Assembly (NCBI GenBank): GCA_008508345.1
Contig: QNGE01000122.1
Location: 91,935 to 155,934, forward strand
Length of the DNA stretch: 64,000 nt
Direction: 5' to 3'
From: Paragonimus westermani
Taxonomy: Eukaryota; Platyhelminthes; Trematoda; Plagiorchiida; Troglotrematidae
Both the position numbers and the translations under genes were made by a program. Within the stretch, counting starts at the first letter, position 1; each line of letters starts with the position of its first letter. Below are positions 1-12,799 of this stretch, one piece after another. Below the pieces are notes generated by a model. It was not told the origin of the DNA. It saw only the letters and a program-made list of their open reading frames with translations, and did no database searches.

Positions 1-260
1 TCAGGCGTTGAGGTTGCCATGGCCAAACATCCACACCACGACTGATCAAAACACCATGGTTCCAGTTACGTCATAATGGTGACATAATCGTATCAAAACG
101 TCGTCTCCGTGTGTGCTTATGACGTGTCTGACCTCACTTGAACTTGCCATTTGTTTTGTTCGCTTTCCCATGACAACTCCGTTTCACATAAATGTTATGT
201 ATTTGGCCTGATGATAAATAACCGAAAACGAGCTTGTTCGCTACACCATTTTTCTGATGA
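1..260 (+). mobile_element. 3' tail of a Penelope-like element with hammerhead-like motif
   Basis: The block around 185-245 matches the tail of the PLE at 51.5-52.9 kb: shared ATAAATGT..TGTATTT, then (C)GATGAT..ACCGAAAACGAGCTTGTT, then GCTAC. No coding sequence is readable upstream, so this is either a 3' fragment or the end of an element that starts outside the window. Inside it TGGC (204-207), CTGATGA (208-214), GAAA (224-227), AAC..GTT (227-229 with 236-238) and GCTA (240-243) fall in the order of a type I hammerhead ribozyme. Stem II (215-223) is not convincing. PLEs are known to carry hammerhead motifs. Ribozyme activity here is inference. Confidence 0.45.
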
Positions 261-3200
261 GTACTCTGGTGATTTTTAACCACTTGAAATAATGGTTTTT
301 CTCACAATTTCTCACAGCTGGATCAGAATAAAATGTCGGTGTAGAACGATTTCGCTGGTTTGACTCTCATTTTCATCGTTTCTACAAGTGGTATGAAGTA
401 CTATTTTGGCGGCTGTATAAATTTTCTCAGTAGTGTTGAATAGGTTAATTTAATAGCCTCCCTAAAGAACTTGTCGTATCGGTTACATTCTGCCGGAGAG
501 GTTCCAGTGCAAAAGTGGTATCCTTTTAAACAGATTAGCTATACTAAAAGATCGAGGGAATTTGCAAGTGATAGGAAATTACACATCTGATGTCCACTTT
601 TTACAATGCAGTGTATGCGAATTGGATGTGATGAACATACTGAATAAGAGTACAACTCTTCTGTTTGCTCAAAATATGTTCTCTGACGAGTACAGCTGGA
701 AAGTAGCTACATAAGGGTACGTGAGTAAACAACCGTATGAGCGAACAGGTTATGAAAAAAGAGTGAACGGAATGAACTTTAAGGTTGCCACACCGGTGGC
801 TAATACACATTGTGGAAACTGTGGACATTCAGCAGCGATTCACAGCCTTCATTGTAGAGCACCATACTGGTCGGGCGCGGAAGTAAATGAAATTAAGTAA
901 TTTCGGCGTAGAAATCGAACGAATTCAAAATGTTTGGGACCGAATTCTGAAATAGGGAAGCCAGTCCGAATCTCGACAGCGCATGCGCAACTTTCAACAG
1001 GGGAAACAAACTCTGAGCGGTTGTAAACATTTGGAAAGGCACCATTGACTGAAGTTCAGGTGCAATAAGTACAGTTATTTACAAGGCAAAATCGTGCTAT
1101 CACATAACGTAGATGACAGTGTGTGAGCATTTTTTAGGAGGGTAAAATACTAAGCAATTGTATAGGCTGTATTTTCACTGCTAGCGCAGTTGATCAGATT
1201 TACTCTCAGGTAGTAGATCTCACTTGCCAACGAGCGGTTTGTTTACAAGGCGTGAAATGCGCAGAGCGGATTACGTGCAACATGCGTCGTAGGAATGTGG
1301 TTTTGGGGGAATATGTTGCAATGGGGACCTGTAAGGTAAATAGAATAAAAAGTAATTAGGCGAATATGTATCAAGTTAAAGTGAAAATAACTGGTAATCA
1401 CAGCATATGTTGTCTGATCTGTTTGTTTAAGGCTATCGGTTTTTGAGCACGTTCTCCTCAATTTGGTTATTAGACGAGTAAGCAACAATTTTGATGCAGT
1501 TCGTCTTTTAGTCATCATCAATGAGCAGGTACATAATTTTCTAACAGGACAACCGCAGACTTCATACCGTCCGCGGGAGAAGGCAGTAACTAATGGTGGA
1601 ACATTTTGATAATCATATTGTAAGTCTCCCTCTCGGACTGATAACTATTGGAGTCTTTCAGAGGGCTGGTCACTTGTGCCAAAGGATCTGGTAAGTCTTA
1701 TGGAAAAATGAACTGTGCAAGCTAACAAGTATGGCTTGCCATTAGAGCAAAAGAATTGAACCTTATGTGCACCACCGCGGAGTAACACTGTGAAAACTAG
1801 GGAAAGTATGTAAACGTCGAACGCTTTCCTAAGATCCGAGAATTTACCGGTCTCGTTCAGTTATCAAGTAGTTGTCAACTTTCTTTTATCATTTAATATA
1901 CATTCGCAAGTTTTGTAATTAATTATCCTTCTATGTTACGGTCGTCGTTTTTGAAGCTCATGTTCTTAAACATAATCGGTATCGAATAAGTGGAAATGAA
2001 ACCGGCCCCAGACTTGATGATTTAAAAATCCGGTAGTACCCTACATGTTCTTGTTTACTTGTTCTGTATAGTATGCTTTGGTTAATATTTTTTGCAGTGT
2101 TCACTTACTTTCATGTTTCCTAAATACTTCAATGTCTTCCATTTCTTTTTGTTCTTATTCCTCTGTTTGCTTTTCTGTTTCTAGTGTAGATTTTTGTTTG
2201 ATATTGTTTCACATGTTTTTCAAAAATCACCAATAGAGTTCTGGGAATTTAAGTTACATTCAATCGAATACCATCGAATCTTGATTGCAGCACTGGTGTT
2301 TACAATAGCCGTTCTGATAGCCCACTTCACAAGGAAGCACTAAGTTCAGATTTCTTTCTTATTGGAGCCTACCAGTAGTGTGTATCCACGTCCGGATCGG
2401 GATATGCATTCCAGATCTCACGTTTTTGAGGCCAACCTGTTGATCAGCACACCAGTAACTTCACAGTTGGCACAACCAAATGATCATATCCAAACCTTCA
2501 GCTTAAACTTCGTGTGAACGGTAGTCAGTTCGCTTCTTTTAACAAGATAGGAATTTAAAATTCCAAGTTGACCAGAGTTGAATGTCATTCAAAGAACTGT
2601 TCCTGCTTGTGCCCTATTTTTATACGTCGAGCAAACGAAAGGTGCACGGAGTTCGTATAAAACCGGGTGGGTTCAAAACAGCCAACTCTGGAGAAACAGT
2701 CCCTGGTGTCAGTCAGCCTCAACCAATGACGAGTTCTCTTCTGGCTAGGGGTAGTCTAAACGTGTCAGTACATGTTTTTAGTATTATGACGTGGATTACT
2801 GAGTATTTGTGCATTATAAATTAGCATCGAATGAAAAAAATTCTCGATATTACGTTTCATTCTCCATCCGGTGACAGTTCTACACAATGTTGCGACGCAC
2901 ACCGCAAAAATGATTGAAAAATCCGAAGGGTTCAGATGCGAGATCATGTGGTCCATCAGATAGTTCATCATCATGCATTGTCAAATATCGGCGCTTACAA
3001 AAAGAGAGTATTAGCTAGAGAACAAAAAGCATAATACTTTACAACCCGTCTGCTACTAATATAACATTTGTACAATGATGTTTGTAGTTTTGCAACTAAG
3101 TCATTGTGGCTCAAATTGCACTTTGGCGTTCACAACACGTCCAAGAAGGAACAAGAATAACACTCTGTTTAGCGCTTATCAGCTTGCCATGTTGTACATG

Positions 3201-3686
3201 TTCAAATACATCAATTTGCCTTGTGAAACTATTGCCCTCAGTGATATGAGAAGTAAATGCAGACTGAGTGACATATCCAGAAAACAGGATATCCAACCAC
3301 TGTACATTTGTTTTTATACTTAGTCAATAGACAACCTTCGAAGTAGGTCACCATATTCGTGGGCTCAGGGGTGTAACTACGAACCTCCTGGTGGCTCTCA
3401 ATCAATGCCTGTTTATGATAATAAGCTGCATGTCAACACGTCCAGTAAAACGTAGATACCTATATTAGTCGATGAAAAGTCAAAAACACCGAATTTAGTC
3501 TATCAAGTATAACAATAATTGCAAGGGGACCTTTATCCAAATAATAAGTACATTTGCCTAATCGTTGTGGTAGAGCTTGGACAACGAAACATCTGCGATG
3601 GACCACACATATCTAGAATCACCTGTCGTCAAAATACAGCGAACACAACTTTTGTCAGATAAAACAAATAACAGCAACCGTCTTAC
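261..3686. other. No confident gene; one weak minus-strand exon candidate
   Basis: Mostly AT-rich sequence without convincing exons. One minus-strand stretch near 1430-1590 reads as protein-like (..MKSAVVLLENY), is interrupted, and resumes in frame as TNCIKIVAYSSNNQ.. if the 28 bases at 1505-1532 (GTACCT..AAAAG) are removed. Both splice signals are weak. The short ORFs at 601-828, 2582-2824 and 3075-3323 have no good splice borders or recognisable motifs. Confidence 0.3.
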
Positions 3687-4287
3687 CTCACAGCATTGGG
3701 TAACTGCAAAGTTTGCTGCTTTACCGTGGACTGTACAGGGTTTTGAATTGTCGAAATCTACTTCTGTTTGTCCTGTTGAGCTCACAGTAGAAATGAGAGA
3801 GTTTGGGGCGGTATCTTATAGTATTGCTCTTTTTGACTGTGGTTGACCTGCCGTGGCCAGCTTTTCTGTGCTATATCTGGTACATTTAGATATTTCGCCT
3901 ATTTTCTTTAAATCATCAGCCGCCTGTGCTTCTATACTGAATTGCTTCAATAATCTGAATGGTTTCCTGGTGGGTGAAAGAGGTGAATCTCTAGATAGTT
4001 CTTTGGATGTAAAACCTGTTTGGTTGATGTCAATACCATCAGATGGACCAGCCACTTGTTCACGATTTCTTGACTCCGACTTTGGTGAAGTGGTTAGTTT
4101 CGGCTGATGCAAAGTAGTTGGTAGACCTTCAAGACATCTACCTCTGCGCCTTTCATTCCGGAAGCTTTTGCCAGTTAATCGTAATCGCTTTAAGTAAAAA
4201 AGACGTCTTGGATACCGCAGGTCATGTATGACTGTATTGATTTCTTCGGCTGATTGTACGTCACTTCGGTCTTCCGATTCTGGAAAG
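3687..4287 (-). CDS. Ser/Arg-rich exon of an unrecognised gene, one in-frame TAA
   Basis: Read on the minus strand, a pyrimidine-rich acceptor (..CCGTTACTCAG) opens at 4287 and a strong donor (CTGTGAG|GTAAGA) closes at 3687. Between them 200 codons stay in one frame except for one TAA at 3816-3818. The product is polar and basic (..RNERRRGR.. near residue 38, several SP and TS pairs), with no membrane segment or known domain. It is probably a disordered region of a larger protein. A 57-base intron at 3781-3837, with a branch-like TACTATAA and pyrimidine-rich end, would remove the TAA and keep the frame (two bases left, one gained), but its donor (GTCAAA) is poor. Alternatives are a damaged exon, or a real C-terminus at the TAA. 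I do not recognise the family. The + strand ORFs over it are shadows. Confidence 0.5.
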
Positions 4288-4899
4288 CTGAGTAACGGAA
4301 CAGGTAGCCAAATACCAATAAGAGTGAGCACCTTTCACAGGTTCAAAATGCTATACTTTAGTTTGCTAACATATTGTCTGACAAAGGATAAACAATGTGA
4401 GCAACCTCCAATAACACGGAAAATCAAATCTAGCAGTATGTCTTGTTCAGTCTAGACAGCACAACAGTGTAACTTAGCAGCATATTACTAGCGATGACGT
4501 ATGAGCACAAGCTATTTTTCTAAACAATTGATCAGTTATTTTGCCGCTGAACACAGAAAAGCTTGTGGCATTCAGCAGCATAAAATCAGGGAAAACAACA
4601 GTGCATATCTGTAACTTTTTAGCAGACTGACATAATGCAAAGGTTGATTCAGTAATTGTCTCAGTATACGAATGAAATGTCTGAGTTGCAAGGTGCGTTA
4701 CTACGAAAATAGAATGTATAGCTGGTTAGGATATGATGAGGGCCGTAGGAAAACAGTAGTAGTTTCTGTCGTAACTTTGTAGTTTCGCCTCCTCAGTTTC
4801 TTTCTAAGCAGGAATTTAGAAGTTATATTCAGTCATGAAGAGTTAGTCTAGAGGCGTACTTGGAAGTCATAACCAAACAAACTCCTTTTGGTGTTTTAT

Positions 4900-5250
4900 C
4901 TTTGATCCCAATTCACCATACAAAATGTGTCATCGTTGACCAGTTTACGTTGGTCAAGTAACAAGGCGCTTATCAGAGAGAAAAAATCCACATTATCGGT
5001 CTTGGTGAAATGCCGGAATTTAGTAGAACTCTGCGAAACAATTCTGGCCCACCCATTTAACTCTGGTGACACAGTGAATGTGGGTGTTGTATTCAAGTGT
5101 ACTTTTTGTGCCACATATGTTCATGCTTGAGGTGTGAGAGGTCTCATTCTATCCGCAGTGGAGGGTATTGAAATCCGGTTTCGAAACTCCAATGCGTTTG
5201 AATGCGTGTATATAAACAGTTTGGTTATTAAAGCACAGCAGTTGAAAGTG
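4900..5250 (+). mobile_element. Decayed GIY-YIG endonuclease of a Penelope-like element
   Basis: Three frames together read as the C-terminal nuclease of a PLE polyprotein. YKMCHR(stop)PV YVGQVTRRLSER lies at about 4916-4981 and contains the Y-V-G core and the following R..L..R helix. After a frame change, SGDTVNVGVVFKC reads near 5061-5100. The closing ILSAVEGIEIRFRNSNAFEC sits at about 5147-5208, matching the 'LS.AEAI.IR..NP..C' end seen in the PLE at 52.5-52.7 kb. An in-frame TGA (5128-5130), another stop and at least one frameshift show it is dead. No reverse transcriptase was found just upstream, so this is a 5'-truncated fragment. Known role of the family: target-site cleavage for retroelement insertion. 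Confidence 0.6.
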
Positions 5251-8200
5251 CTGCGAACGAGGGTCAACTCAGCCGTTTCTGTTTTGCATAGAAACGTAGT
5301 TCTGTTAGGACCTCGGGCCATAGACTCCGGAGTTTTACATACTTGTTAAGAACCTGAGGTACTAGGGGAAACTTCACCAGTAAACTATTATCTCACGAGG
5401 CTCACAGCTAGGTGAACAAAAGCAGAATCAGTTCAAGTGGACTGAAGAAAGACTCTTCTATTTTCAAATCCGAAAGGGATAAGCTGGCGAATGATATTAA
5501 ACAAACTGAAGTCTGCTCTAAATGGTGGGTATGCAATCGCGTTTTGTTTGAATTAACAGGAGGCCAGTTTTCCGTGAGGACAAACACAGTATCTCCAGTA
5601 GTTTTCTTCCCGCATTATGCACTGACAAACTTGCATGTGTACTGACGTTTAGGCAAGTAAATCATACCGGTCACTATCTCAGGGAATGAAGGAACACGGT
5701 TTAGAATAGTGAGAATAACTCACCATGTAACAACCACAAATTAGTGAGCCGCTAATTGAAGACCTACGTTATTTATTTTTAAACATACCCTGATATTATG
5801 CTACCAAGTGTTGACCCAAATAAACCAACATATGTTCTGCTCAGAAAACCGTTGGAAGGAAACGATCAGGTTATCGTGATGTTGATCGTAAAAATTTCCC
5901 GAGTGCATGATTTTTCACTTCTGTTTCGATTGGTCTGATGTTTTACGCTCACAAGTGTTGAAAGCAAAAGTGTTACCACATTGTGTATCCTCTTTTTTCC
6001 CTCACTATGTTAAAATGAATCCAGTTTTTTGTTAAATACATCACTTGCTCGTTTCGTTCATTGTGCTAGCGGTCCGGATAGCACAACAATGAATATCTGG
6101 CTTTGAAGGAGATGACCAAGCATGTTTGGGATGTGCACAGACAACACAAATCTATACATATCCGTGACGGGTAAAGAGATTTTGCCTGGACCAACCTACC
6201 AGAAGGTCGCTTCATAAGTTCGTCGTCACTCATCGGTTAAGGAGGTCAAAGGAGTTCAAATAAATGTATATAATGGTGAGCAACTCCATAAATACATTCC
6301 ATCAAAATGGAGATGCATTTTATTATGGTCTTAACCTACTACAAAATCCTATTCGCCTCCAGCGGGGACGATTTGGGAAGGAAATTTTCTGTATTTGTTC
6401 CAAGATCTGTTTGGTCCTGCTTCGTTCCTCCTTCTTTTTCCTCCTCAGCTGACCCAGGCTGTTGATGTATCTGCCTTCTGTATGAAGTTAGCTGATGTAC
6501 ATTGCTCGGACGGATGGGTATTTCTCCTTCACAACTTGCATTACGAATAAAATAGTTACGAAGTAACCTACGAGTTCCAGTGAATAAGCTCCGTTCAGAA
6601 GAATTAGAATATCCACAATTTAACCCTCTGGAAATATACATGTTGCTACGGTGAGCGAATTCGAAGGTGGTACTTGTGGATTTGGCAATGACGGTGGGAA
6701 ATTTCTCGCTGGTGCTGCTATCTTGCGAAGCGGGACTCGGCCGTGCAATCAGCGATCGTTTGCCGGAGATATTACTCGAACTGTCCGTGTGGCCTAAGAT
6801 GCCGTGTAACTAAAGCCGAGAACAAAAGTGGAAAGAACTGAAAGAACTGAGTAACATAAATAGCTGGTCACATCTTTTTGGTCAACAATATATTCTACCT
6901 AGTGTTCGTATTGCGTTAAAAATGCATTATACACTTGAAAGGACTTGGAGAAGAGAACTCGGCTGATTAAAATCAACGGCTTTGAAGGCCAGTGAACCTT
7001 AAAAATGATATATTACGGAATAATCATCTGTTTTCCCCCTGGCGGTTGCCGTTCTTTTGTGTCTGATAGATAAGCTGCAAGGACCACTGCAAGTATTTCA
7101 CTGAAAGTTTCAGTGAGGTCAAACGCATTCCTAATATTCTCACAATCTTGTTAACTAAGTGATGTTATCAGTAATCGATACGCTAGATGGTAGCGTGTCG
7201 GTAGGTTCGGTCTTGTTAGTGGATTTTTGGGTGGGCTGTTGCACACCTTCTGTCATTCACACGTTTTGGCCTCATTTATTCCAATGTGCACCGGATATGG
7301 GATGTTTAATTAGAACACTCGATCATTTAGAGCGCACTACTTTTGCAGATAGGAAGGTATTGTGTCATGTTTTACTCATCAATCCGCTAATGTAAACCCC
7401 TGCATCATTTAGATGAAGAACGAAACAGTTTTGTTTGTTTGAAATTCATTGCGCCAAGTCCTAATATTTGTATCAGTAAACCGTTATAAAAGATAGGGTA
7501 ATAAAACTACTTGATTTTATGATCCTATCATTGACATTTTTGCTATATAACCAAGTTCGTCCTTAGTATTGGAAGATTTTCTTATGCTAACTGCCTAATG
7601 TGTTCTTGTCAACCTGCTATAGTAAATTAAAAGACAGAATGTCGGCGTCCGTCTTTGTCCACGAGGTGTTATCACTTTGTCACGTGAAATTTCGCTTGAA
7701 CACCATATAACTGGGCTTGGCCAGATTAAATAAACCTTGGGATGAATGGGTGGTAGGAAGACCTACTTAGCGACTTCTGCCTGACCTTGTCACAGGAATG
7801 TTCACACATTCACATGGCATATATATATATATACGGTATTGAGAGTGATCACGTATGACTGCATTTGCAAGAAACAATTCATTTCAACACTGCTGGGAAA
7901 CAGTGCAGAACGAGTTGCTTAAGAGATAATGGGCAAGGAAATGAACTACTGACGATCTCTAATGAGAGCGAAACTCGAGTCTAGTGCTTCTTTTCGAAAG
8001 AGGCTGGCTGGAAGTCTATCTGAATGTGAAGGCTGCAATCAACTGTGAGTGATAGACAACTTGAGGCAGATGACTCAGCACTAGCGGATAGTTTGCTTTC
8101 TATTATGACTAACTGATTGCTTTTCAAATGATATCCGAAATAAACAGAAATGGCCAACTAGTTGCCTATGGCAGATTATGGTATGTTCGTCGATGTACAC

Positions 8201-11046
8201 CAGCTCGTTGACTAATTTTCGAGGGCCTATTCTTATTTTTATGGTTTAAAACGATATATGACATATAGACTCCAACAGTGTTTTCACAAGAAATCAGAGT
8301 GTGAAAATGGTCCAATGGAATAAATCAGCAACATCACACTCATATTACTTTCCCATCACCGAACTGTTCAGATAAGGTATGCTTCATTCAAATACACATG
8401 TGTATTCTAGTACTGAAAATTAATGGTTGATGATATTATCCGCAGCTCTAGCAATGCCGAGGGGAGAATGATGTTGAAACTTGCGTATTCTTTTTAGCCT
8501 ATACTTTTGTGTCGTTGCGTGTTTCACTTTGATTGGATGGAACTTATTTGCAGTGATATATTACCATGCATTTGATAGTGTCGACGATACGAGTCAACTT
8601 AAAGCAGCCAAGCAAAGATGTGGGCTTTTATGATAAAGAACAAACCTAACCTTCTACCTTGGATATCTTACTATAAGTATTTTAATGGTTAAATTCATCT
8701 TATCCAGTTACTAAACACAGAAACACTAAAGAGGAAGGATGCCGGGTTAGACAGATTTTAAAGTGTTTTATTGCTGAGCCAGTACGTTAGTCAAGTCGGT
8801 TATGACAGGGTAGAAAGAAAACGAGGGAAAGGCCAAATTCCTAGATATATTCTACAATATAACGTTACTTAGCAAGACATACCACAATGCTGTTTAGAAA
8901 GGTCCAATTTCCGGTGCTGTTCTTTATAAAACTTGGGGTGGTAGACATTGCACATCAACACACTCAACAAAACTAATCAAATGCTATTCCTTGTTTGGTG
9001 CATAACCAACCATTGTTAAACTCTTTCAAATCGGTCTGTCTATCGCATTTATTGTAAATCATCCCTTAATTCCCCGGTGCAAAAAAGCGACTGATTGTCT
9101 AACCAGTGCTCTGTAGGTATACATCCTTAGCACCTCATATTGCTAAGAACATATGGAGAAACACTGCAGCGTACGCACGGTTGATATGTTTTCGCAGATT
9201 ATGCATCCAAAGAATTCCAGGAGCTAATCCACAAAAGCGATATCTTCTTGCTATAACCTTTTTACTGTACCATATTATTCAAAAGTATATTAATTCATAG
9301 AATTGCGCAATAAAATACAACCTGTAATATTATCAGGAACTTCTCATAACCGATCAAGAAACCGGGTTAACGACTTTGCTTTAAGAAATCTGCACTCCGG
9401 TGCAAAACAGTCACATCACATCAAGTCGTATAACCACTAGCCTCTATGTGCACATGTGTACGTTTACGTGTGCTGGAGTGGATGGCTTTTTAGTACAGTC
9501 CGAGGACTTTCGGGAAATAAACAATGAAAACGGATGGAGAGCTGCACACTTCAGTAGGGCTGCATATAATTGAGGAACGATTCTTTTGAAACATTGCAAA
9601 CGTTGTGAGGACTCCCTAGGGTGATTGTTTGAATCGTGCGCAATGATGTGAGTGAGGAAGTTACAACTGAAGAATGGCACCTAAGGAAGACATTAACAGG
9701 TCTGGACCGTCTTTTACATTAACAAACGATAAGCACGTCGACGAGGTATGTTGATTAATGCTTCACTCTAGCTCGGAAAAAGTTATAATTGCAATTAATT
9801 TGGCAGTGGCGCAAGTCAATACTGACGCCGCATTCATATAAGCAACAGTTATGGATTCACAGGCTTGCGATTCCTCGATGGCCTATATCTCAAGCTATAT
9901 TAGCAAAACATGGAACTTAGTAAGCAGGCAATGTATTTCAATAATAAAAAACAGAATCCAATGATGGATGTGACATGTTTAAACCGTAACAATTCTGTCC
10001 AATTATGGCACGTACGAGTCTGCCAACTGGCTACACTTTACAGAAGTACGTAAACTCACCGGATCGAAATATGACCCTGTTGAGTGAGCGCTTATCACTT
10101 AGCACGGATTGCAGACTCGGGTGAAAAATTCTAACGTTTGATGTGCTTTTCGAAAACGAACATGAAATCTTGAGCAGTAGTCCGCTAAGTTCATAGTTTG
10201 ACTTGTCGGTGTACCACGTGTTGGTTCATTGGTGCTGGTTATTTGACTGTTTGAGTAGTTTCTAGTCGGCCAAGACAACTAAAAAATAAGCTGGAACGTT
10301 TACAGCGCTTTCTCAGATTTCCCTTAAGTTGCCGGTTAATACAGACAACGGGCGAGTGACGTTTTATTTTGGAGTAACGTTGTTAAGAAACAATAAATTG
10401 TTTGTTATCACCACTGAAATCGTCGGAGGAGTGATAATTCAAAAGTTATTGTTAAAATCGCTTTTGGCAATGTGGCCAAAAAGGCTTCGTTGCTGTGCGT
10501 TGCTGTCACCTAAAACTTTGAGAATAAACGTCGAGTCGTTTCAGCGAGAAGAAAGTGAAGTTTCAGGGGTTAAAACTTGTGGATAAGTGAGTCTGAATAC
10601 AGACGCAATACCTCTTAGGCAGGCTAACCGATGACAGTTCTGATATTCACATACGAAGTAAAACACTACATTCATTTGTCATCTTGCCCGTACCACCTAT
10701 TTACTGTCAAATGAATTTTGCGCCAATAAATATAAACTGTGGTAGCCTACAGCTCAGTTTTTCTTCTTAACGTTTGGCTTGTTCAAAAGTATACCTATTA
10801 ACAGGGCTTAGATTTTATTGTCTCACCTTCCAAAGGTAACATATCACCCAACGTTACCATTTATTAGGAACCCAAGAGTGATGCAATTACCGAAGTTAGT
10901 AGTTTGTGCAGCACGTCTGAAATTAAACAACCAAAAGCTATTTGGAAGTTCGACTGGTGAGAGTAACTCACTGGAATTGTTATCACAGCAACTAAACGAA
11001 GCGGAAGATCTATGTACTTAAGTCAAACTCCTGTCTTGTTAATGCG
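5251..11046. other. Long stretch without confident genes
   Basis: Nothing nameable. The best candidate is a + exon at about 5413-5526 (VNKSRISSSGLKKDSS.., polar, ending at TG|GTGGGT), whose acceptor side is weak. The ORFs at 7159-7395, 9106-9300, 9444-9680 and 10329-10586 lack good splice borders and known motifs. An (AT)n run is listed separately. Confidence 0.3.
7819..7833. repeat. (AT)7 microsatellite
   Basis: Uninterrupted AT dinucleotide run flanked by CATGGC and CGGTATT. Confidence 0.9.
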
Positions 11047-11245
11047 TTATGGCACGGATTGAGCGTCGTGTTTAACATGTTAATGATAAACGGATTAGGA
11101 ATAACACAACCTTACGAGCAAGTTGTATTACTCTACGTTTCAACCACCTTGAGTGGCCTTCCTCAGGAGTGTTGTAATCGATTACAACACTTCTGAGGAA
11201 GGCCATCCGAGGTGGTTGAAACGTAGAGTATTACAACTTGATTGA
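11047..11245. repeat. Palindromic hammerhead-like repeat, copy A (zero spacer)
   Basis: Arms 11119-11179 and 11180-11240 are reverse complements over 61 bases with about five mismatches and no spacer. The centre is GTTGTAATC|GATTACAAC. The left unit continues outward to about 11047 (GTGTTTAACATGTTAATGAT.., AATAACACAACC..), while the right unit stops at 11240. On the + strand CTGAGGA (11193-11199), a hairpin (GGCCATC / GGTGGTT around CGA) and GAAAC (11218-11222) reproduce the two conserved boxes of a hammerhead core. Related to the copies at 26.8, 34.9, 40.3 and 46.8 kb. Probably a PLE terminal repeat arranged head to head, or a small non-autonomous foldback element. Confidence 0.8.
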
Positions 11246-12799
11246 TGTTGCCGGTCATTTTGATTTCAAGAATATCGTTTGTCACGAGTTCGCTTTACAG
11301 GGTGAGACAGTTTATAGTGTTGCCTAGTGTCAAGATGTGCGCAATAAAACAACTCTAAGATACGGATATGAATAAATAATATCAGGTTAGTGTACCACGC
11401 AAATGCACCTTGTTAAGTATTTCCATTTATTCTTGATATTTTTGTGACACATGGGTTGAGTGGCGTGCCACAGCAGTCATGTTCTTCGATTTTGACTCTC
11501 ACAGACTCCCTTAATCTATTACTTGCAATTTACTCAAAAATCTCACAATTATGCTAAGAGATGACATAACATAAAATATGCTTCCACACCCTAAACGCTT
11601 TAGTGGAATGCACTGAAATTTGTCCTGAAAATGTAAACAGACAGTTAGGCGCATCATGTGAACGGCAGTAAGCAGAATCTGGTGGATTTCACTGTGGTTG
11701 GTTTTGGGTTCCGAATTCTATGGCATGTCACGCAGCCCTAGCATATACTGTTCGGCGTTTTTTAATGTATTTCGGTCGCTCAGTCGTTCTAGTTGAACAC
11801 CTCATCCGAATAAACTCATTATAGTCATGGGAACAACGGCGACCTATTTGAGCAATGTATCTTGTGTCTTTCCATGAGACCAACTGCAGCATAATGCGTG
11901 GAAAATATTTCTAATAAATACGGTAGTACGGCGTATCTGTCAATTATGTTAATTATGCTAATTATCTGGTAATTACGAATCCGTCCGCTTGGCTGGTTTC
12001 TGACCAGCAACAAGATCCACTGGCCTGGTCACAGGATAAATTAACAAATGGGTCGATGAACAGATTGTAAAATGCAGGTTTTAACAGAATGTAACTCTGA
12101 GTAACTGTAAGCAAAAAGAGAGTGTTTTTGCACAAACGTTTTTCCAGTGCAAATCTCGGGTTTACAAAATGGGTTTCTTATCGGATGAAAAGTTGATCAA
12201 ATCTGGTAGTATTCAAGATACTGACTGTTCCCAAGACTCTTATTTCCGAACTATTCCGTCTTGCCGTGTGTGTTGAAAAGAAATTATTACAAACACTTAA
12301 CTTTGCCCGTCAGCTTTATTTTTCGGAACATCCGCTGATATAAGCCAAGAAAGCGGACGGTTCAAGGGCTGTTCATTCAGAAAACCAACACATGGGTTAT
12401 GCGCTTCAACGCGACTGCAAACAAACCCACTTATCTGCATACAACATTGGTCCCAGAATGTCACTGTCGCAGTGGTCGCTAATGCCTAGTTTTTTGTGTG
12501 TACCCAGAACAATTTCATGCCAAGCTACAGTCCAGTTTTTTTCAGTTTTTGTCCGCCGTCATCTGAATGTCCAAAACCATGCTTCTGCCACACCGCTGAA
12601 AAGTAACGGCGTGTGCATTATATTGTGAACGCTGATTCTTACTAAACTACTATGCAACTACTGTATTGCTCGATTGCCTTTCTCAAAGTGGCAACTGTTT
12701 TCACATTTCTCACCGTGGAATTACCTTGATGGTCAGATGGAGAACGGAAGTTGAATGCTGTGTTATATGTTCTGCGTGAACCACAGAAACAGTCTATCA
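11246..12799. other. No gene seen
   Basis: AT-rich sequence. The ORFs at 11825-12013 (minus) and 12392-12628 (+) have neither splice borders nor recognisable motifs. Confidence 0.3.

Noticed and set aside
11119..11240. CRISPR-like or bacterial terminator structure
   Set aside because: Dispersed inverted repeats with no regular spacers, in a eukaryotic intron-rich context.
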